From CAITNM01 sp964446295 (GTDB taxonomy: Bacteria; Pseudomonadota; Alphaproteobacteria; Paracaedibacterales; CAITNM01), in the NCBI GenBank assembly GCA_964446295.1, contig CAYUNR010000055.1:1-9739 (forward strand): DNA of 9,739 nucleotides. Reading direction: 5' to 3'. A program made the position numbers and the translations under genes. Below the pieces are notes generated by a model, which saw nothing but the letters and a program-made list of their open reading frames with translations, was not told the origin of the DNA and ran no database searches. This document shows positions 6,580-9,739 of the stretch, in pieces. Position 1 is the stretch's first letter. Every line of letters starts with the position of its first letter.

Positions 6580-6705
6580 CGTCGAACCACTACACAACCA
6601 AAATCAACATGTGCTCTATGAGATTCTGACACACAGGTATTGGCCGTATTATGGATGGGCCTATGGAGGGTGCCCACTCTTCTGAAGGGCGGGGCATCAC
6701 CTACA
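6580..6705 (+). ncRNA. Candidate structured RNA or yejF leader, family not recognised
   Basis: This lies in the 305-bp gene-free gap 6475-6779. Bases 6631-6700 are 57% GC (40 of 70), well above their surroundings, and carry no credible reading frame. Two hairpins can be drawn. One pairs 6639-6645 with 6658-6664 (six pairs, one T-T mismatch, 12-base loop). The other pairs 6667-6675 with 6692-6702 (nine pairs, single-base bulges at 6697 and 6699). A competing helix, TGGGC at 6656-6660 with GCCCA at 6672-6676, would break both. A TATAAT box lies upstream. No SRP, tmRNA, RNase P or known riboswitch core was recognised, and a divergent 6S-like RNA cannot be excluded. Direction and ends are inferred from the -10 box. 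Confidence 0.3.
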
Positions 6706-6779
6706 ACAGATAAATCAACAAAAGATTAAAATTCAAAAATCTTTTTGGTAGCTCCTAACTTTTATGGCATAGTTCGTTC

Positions 6780-8369
6780 ATGTCTTTGCTTAATGTAAAA
6801 AATCTTTCTGTTCGATTCGCACCACCAGGGCGCCCAGTGGTTGAAGCTGTGCAAGGTGTTAGCTTCACCATAAAGCCCAAGGAAACATTGGCATTGGTTG
6901 GTGAAAGTGGATCAGGAAAGTCAGTTACTGCATTTTCCATTTTAAAATTATTGCCATACCCTATGGCTAGTAACCCGACAGGCGAAATACTTTTTGATGG
7001 TGACGACCTTTTAAAATTTTCTGATAAGAAATTACGCAGTATTCGTGGTCGCCGCATTGGTATGATTTTTCAAGAACCAATGACAGCCCTAAACCCATTG
7101 CACACCATTAGTAAACAGATTGCTGAAACAGTTCGCTTGCATTTAGGCTATTCAAAAGCTCAAGCAATGGAACGAGTCAAAGAGCTTCTTGAGTTGGTAG
7201 AATTCCATGAAGGGTTAAGCCGTTTAGATGCATTTCCACACCAATTATCAGGTGGGCAACGCCAACGGGTGATGATTGCTATGGCGCTTGCTTGCGGACC
7301 AGATTTATTAATTGCGGACGAGCCAACCACAGCACTAGATGTAACCATTCAAGCTGGCATTATTAAGCTATTGCAAAAATTGCAAGCAGACCTTGGTATG
7401 TCAATGTTACTGATTAGTCATGATTTAAGCATGGTCAAGCATTTGGCCCATCAAGTAGCTGTAATGAATCACGGAAAAATTGTTGAATCGGGTAACACTT
7501 CAGATGTTTTCGGTAATCCCAGACACGAATACACGCAACGGCTTATTGCCTGCGAACCCAAAGGCACACCAAAACTCCTTGCAAAAAATGCAGCGACCAT
7601 ATTGCAAGCTACTGACATGAAAGTCGCTTTTGAAAATAAGTCACTGTTTAGCTTTAAAAAATTGCCCCCTAAAATTGCGGTGAATAAAGTTTCTCTTTCC
7701 TTAAAACAGGGGGAAACTTTAGGTGTAGTCGGGGAAAGCGGTTCAGGTAAATCAACTCTGGTTTTTGCAATTTTGCGTCTTGTAAGTTCAAGCGGTAAAA
7801 TTATTTTTATGGGCAATGAATTGCCTAGCACTTTAAAGTTAATGCGGCCCCTTCGTAAAGATTTACAGATCATTTTCCAAGATCCTTTTGGGTCATTGAA
7901 TCCGCGTTTTTCTATTTTAGATGTTGTGTGTGAGGGCCTTAAAGTTCATGAAGCCAATTTATCAGCAAATGCATTGCGTATGCGGGCTGAAAAAGTTTTA
8001 GAACAAGTTGGTCTTAGCGCTGAATTTTTATATCGTTACCCCCATGAATTATCAGGTGGTCAGCGCCAAAGGGTAGCAATCGCTCGTGCCCTTGTTCTAA
8101 ACCCAAAGGTTGTTATTTTGGATGAGCCTACATCGGCTCTTGATCGTTCCATTCAAGCCGATATTTTGGACCTGCTTCGTCAATTACAAAACGATTTGCA
8201 CTTATCATACATTTTTATCAGCCATGATTTAAAAGTGGTTCGCGCTATGGCGCACCGAATGATTGTTATGCATCAAGGTAAAATAGTAGAGCAGGGCGAA
8301 GCACAGAAAATTTTTGAACACCCTCAGCACGATTACACAAAAGCTTTGTTGAGCGCTTGTTTAGATTGA
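6780..8369 (+). CDS. yejF: Fused double-ATPase of peptide/microcin C ABC importer (YejF type)
   Basis: Energises an inner-membrane importer of oligopeptides (in E. coli YejABEF, also the uptake route of microcin C). The 529 residues hold two complete nucleotide-binding domains. Domain 1: Walker A GESGSGKS (41-48), Q98, LSGGQ (156-160), Walker B LLIADE (176-181), His214. Domain 2: GESGSGKS (318-325), Q367, LSGGQ (424-428), VVILDE (444-449), His482. Each ends with the oligopeptide-family tail (NPRHEYTQRL at 246-255; HPQHDYTKALL at 514-524). Length equals that of E. coli YejF as I recall it. Both sites look active. The start at 6780 has no clear Shine-Dalgarno sequence. No binding protein or permease gene adjoins: the left neighbour is on the other strand and the right neighbours are unrelated, so partners must be elsewhere. 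A Dpp/Opp-type substrate is also possible. Confidence 0.92.
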   Translation: MSLLNVKNLSVRFAPPGRPVVEAVQGVSFTIKPKETLALVGESGSGKSVTAFSILKLLPYPMASNPTGEILFDGDDLLKFSDKKLRSIRGRRIGMIFQEPMTALNPLHTISKQIAETVRLHLGYSKAQAMERVKELLELVEFHEGLSRLDAFPHQLSGGQRQRVMIAMALACGPDLLIADEPTTALDVTIQAGIIKLLQKLQADLGMSMLLISHDLSMVKHLAHQVAVMNHGKIVESGNTSDVFGNPRHEYTQRLIACEPKGTPKLLAKNAATILQATDMKVAFENKSLFSFKKLPPKIAVNKVSLSLKQGETLGVVGESGSGKSTLVFAILRLVSSSGKIIFMGNELPSTLKLMRPLRKDLQIIFQDPFGSLNPRFSILDVVCEGLKVHEANLSANALRMRAEKVLEQVGLSAEFLYRYPHELSGGQRQRVAIARALVLNPKVVILDEPTSALDRSIQADILDLLRQLQNDLHLSYIFISHDLKVVRAMAHRMIVMHQGKIVEQGEAQKIFEHPQHDYTKALLSACLD

Positions 8370-8384
8370 ATTCTGTTGAGCGCT
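8347..8384. repeat. 11-bp direct repeat at the end of yejF
   Basis: TGTTGAGCGCT occurs at 8347-8357, within the final yejF codons, and again at 8374-8384, just after its stop. Each copy contains the palindrome AGCGCT, so the pair can also form a 6-bp stem with a 21-base loop. Possibly the trace of a small duplication. Confidence 0.4.
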
Positions 8385-8395
8385 ATTGCAATTCG

Positions 8396-8401
8396 TATAA
8401 T
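8396..8401 (+). promoter_or_regulatory. Possible -10 box for the tandem membrane-protein genes
   Basis: A perfect TATAAT in the 75-bp gap after yejF, 43 bases before the next ATG. The -35 position at 17 bases (CTGTTG, 8373-8378) is poor, so this is only a candidate. Confidence 0.3.
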
Positions 8402-8444
8402 TTTGTTTTTTGCTGAAGCACCAATGTAATTTCAGGCTATCTAG

Positions 8445-9185
8445 ATGCTCTTAAAGATTTTTCTTATTTTTGTTACTTGTTTTTCAGTAAGCGCGATGGA
8501 TTTTGTTGAGTTTTATCCTTTTTCGTCTGACTCTCCAAAACTTAGTAGTCAAAGAAAATCTGCACCAAATTCACCAACAAAGTCACCTATAGTCAGAAAG
8601 TCAGTTAAAAGGCCATCAGAACAAGAGAAAACGCATGTTAATATTGAATATCATAGGTTAGAGGAAGCCAAAGGAGAATTAGATGAGGCTAAGAGGGATG
8701 ATAACCCAAATTTGTTTTTATGTTTTGATGGGCCGGGATACATAAGCGCTGTTTATGTTGGGCCTACGTCAGCATCTTCACTACCCGAAGAATCATTAGT
8801 GGAAACATATCGATCACTAAAAATAAGTAAAATGCTACACAAGTATCATGCAATTGCCAATACATTTCTCCTTGGCGGCGTATTTTACCAATCAAGTGAT
8901 CTTTTGGGTATTTCTTCTTTATATTTCTGTTGGTGTGCGGCTGTATATGGCGTCTCCAGTGTCGATACTAATAAGAAATATTTAGAATCTCAAAATTTAG
9001 AAGAACAAAATATTTTAAAAAGCTTGAGATCTTTTCAACGCAACCAAGCATGCCTAAATATGTTAGCTGGGGCTTGTCTTCTCGCAGGAGGATTTGCGGA
9101 TATGTCTGAGATTGGTTATGCTTTTTGTGGATTAGCTTTAGCAACCGCTGTTGGGAATAGTGTTTTTTTTGGATGCACTAATTGA
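8445..9185 (+). CDS. Hypothetical exported membrane protein, paralogue of next gene
   Basis: Not recognised. The 246-residue product has a signal peptide (MLLKIFLIFVTCFSVSA, cleavage after residue 17), then a Ser/Pro/Lys-rich stretch (about 28-60, with SAPNSPTKSP), a charged probable helix (66-86) and a short strand-like region (DGPGYISAVYVGP, 95-107). The C-terminal half has four hydrophobic segments in two pairs: about 135-149, 152-172, 202-217 and 223-242, separated by a charged helix (173-200). Cys residues are frequent in these segments. Residues 170-221 align without gaps to residues 101-152 of the next gene at 14 of 52 identities, and a K-x-H motif before the first pair is shared, so the two are diverged tandem copies. 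The Shine-Dalgarno sequence is weak. An exported protein with embedded helices could be an effector or envelope protein; nothing here decides. Confidence 0.75.
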   Translation: MLLKIFLIFVTCFSVSAMDFVEFYPFSSDSPKLSSQRKSAPNSPTKSPIVRKSVKRPSEQEKTHVNIEYHRLEEAKGELDEAKRDDNPNLFLCFDGPGYISAVYVGPTSASSLPEESLVETYRSLKISKMLHKYHAIANTFLLGGVFYQSSDLLGISSLYFCWCAAVYGVSSVDTNKKYLESQNLEEQNILKSLRSFQRNQACLNMLAGACLLAGGFADMSEIGYAFCGLALATAVGNSVFFGCTN

Positions 9186-9265
9186 TTTTTTCAAATAACG
9201 GACATTAAAATTTTTATGATTTTGTTCTCTGTTGGTGAATAAAAAATTTTTCAGAATCCCTTATC

Positions 9266-9739
9266 ATGCCATTTAAGCCTTTCTTCCTGTGTTTTGTTTT
9301 TCTATTTTTTTCAGCATTTTCAGTGTGTGCCTCAACACAAATGGAATTATGGGATATTGAAAACCAAATTATCCCAGGAAACTACAGAATTAGCTCAGAC
9401 GCATCTGTTGATGACGTGAAGCAGGAAATAGATACATCCATACTAATTGGCAAAGCTCATACTTCTCTAACTACTACGTGTGTTAGTCTGCTCCTTTATT
9501 ATGACCGAAAAGATGCCTTTCCTTTGGTTGCTTTGTATCTGAGCTATTCTGCGCTGATTTATTTCGCATCAAGCTTTGATAATCATGAGACGTGCAAAAT
9601 TCTTCAACATCCCGAAGCAAAAATCGCATTGGAAAGATTCATTTTTTATCAGCGTAGCCAATCAGGTTTTTATGGTTTAAGTAGCATTTGTTTTTTTTGT
9701 AATGCGTTTATTGATCCCTCACTTGCTTTTCCATTTAAG
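9266..9739 (+). CDS. Hypothetical exported membrane protein, 5' part, cut by right edge
   Basis: An open frame of 158 codons from ATG 9266 to the last base with no stop, so the gene continues outside. It begins with a strong signal peptide (MPFKPFFLCFVFLFFSAF, cleavage near SVCA at 19-22). A short soluble part (about 23-60) follows, then hydrophobic segments at about 66-79 and 84-103, a charged helix (104-126) and another hydrophobic segment from about 134. It shares SS-x-D (102-105), Q114, E117, L122, YQRSQ (128-132) and later residues at matching spacing with the preceding gene, but lacks that gene's long Ser/Pro/Lys-rich N-terminal region. The gap between the two is 80 bp, AT-rich, with no clear terminator or Shine-Dalgarno sequence. 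Function is unknown. Confidence 0.75.
   Translation, partial: MPFKPFFLCFVFLFFSAFSVCASTQMELWDIENQIIPGNYRISSDASVDDVKQEIDTSILIGKAHTSLTTTCVSLLLYYDRKDAFPLVALYLSYSALIYFASSFDNHETCKILQHPEAKIALERFIFYQRSQSGFYGLSSICFFCNAFIDPSLAFPFK

Noticed and set aside
6611..6710. 6S RNA, SRP RNA or tmRNA
   Set aside because: Some words resemble the closing stem of 6S RNA, but the patch is too short and the central bubble cannot be drawn; SRP and tmRNA signature bases are missing. Kept only as an unassigned RNA candidate.
7469..7873. Open frame of 134 codons on the minus strand
   Set aside because: Antisense to yejF, whose motifs in this stretch are all intact; composition is that of a shadow frame.
8352..8384. Possible rho-independent terminator after yejF (AGCGCT...AGCGCT)
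   Set aside because: The stem is only 6 bp with a 21-base loop, and the T-rich run comes about 15-25 bases too late; better described as a direct repeat.

Overview
The window looks like chromosome from an AT-rich alphaproteobacterium (GC in the high thirties by eye). The best taxonomic marker is a ChpT-type histidine phosphotransferase, part of the alphaproteobacterial CckA-ChpT-CtrA relay. MlaA and a class II CCA-adding tRNA nucleotidyltransferase confirm a Gram-negative bacterium. Low GC, several exported proteins without clear family and a eukaryote-like IQ motif in one of them suggest a host-associated lineage such as Holosporales or Paracaedibacteraceae. That placement is inference, not something the sequence proves.

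Layout, left to right. (1) Bases 1-1390, minus strand: a two-gene unit, mlaA (outer-membrane lipoprotein of phospholipid trafficking) followed 4 bp later by pfkA (6-phosphofructokinase). pfkA runs off the left edge, and its last 30 bases are abnormally GC-rich and no longer PFK-like. (2) Bases 1492-3969, minus strand: an 825-residue exported protein with an intact subtilisin-type Asp/His/Ser triad, an IQ-like motif and a separate C-terminal HExxH zincin motif. (3) Bases 4061-5753, plus strand: cca and chpT, overlapping by 26 bp. (4) Bases 5773-6474, minus strand: an exported protein that looks like a GNAT acetyltransferase behind a signal peptide. (5) Bases 6475-6779: a 305-bp gap with a good leftward promoter, a rightward TATAAT box and a 57% GC patch that can fold into two hairpins, a possible structured RNA. 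(6) Bases 6780-8369, plus strand: a fused double-ATPase of the peptide/microcin C ABC importer family (YejF type) with no permease beside it. (7) Bases 8445-9739, plus strand: two tandem, diverged paralogues encoding signal-peptide proteins with paired membrane helices. The second is cut by the right edge.

Conserved housekeeping genes (tRNA maturation, cell-cycle relay, glycolysis, envelope lipid asymmetry, peptide import) therefore alternate with four lineage-specific genes for exported proteins. Those four are the parts most worth following: a two-protease polyprotein, a secreted acetyltransferase-like protein and a tandem membrane-protein family. No mobile element, tRNA, rRNA or CRISPR array was seen.
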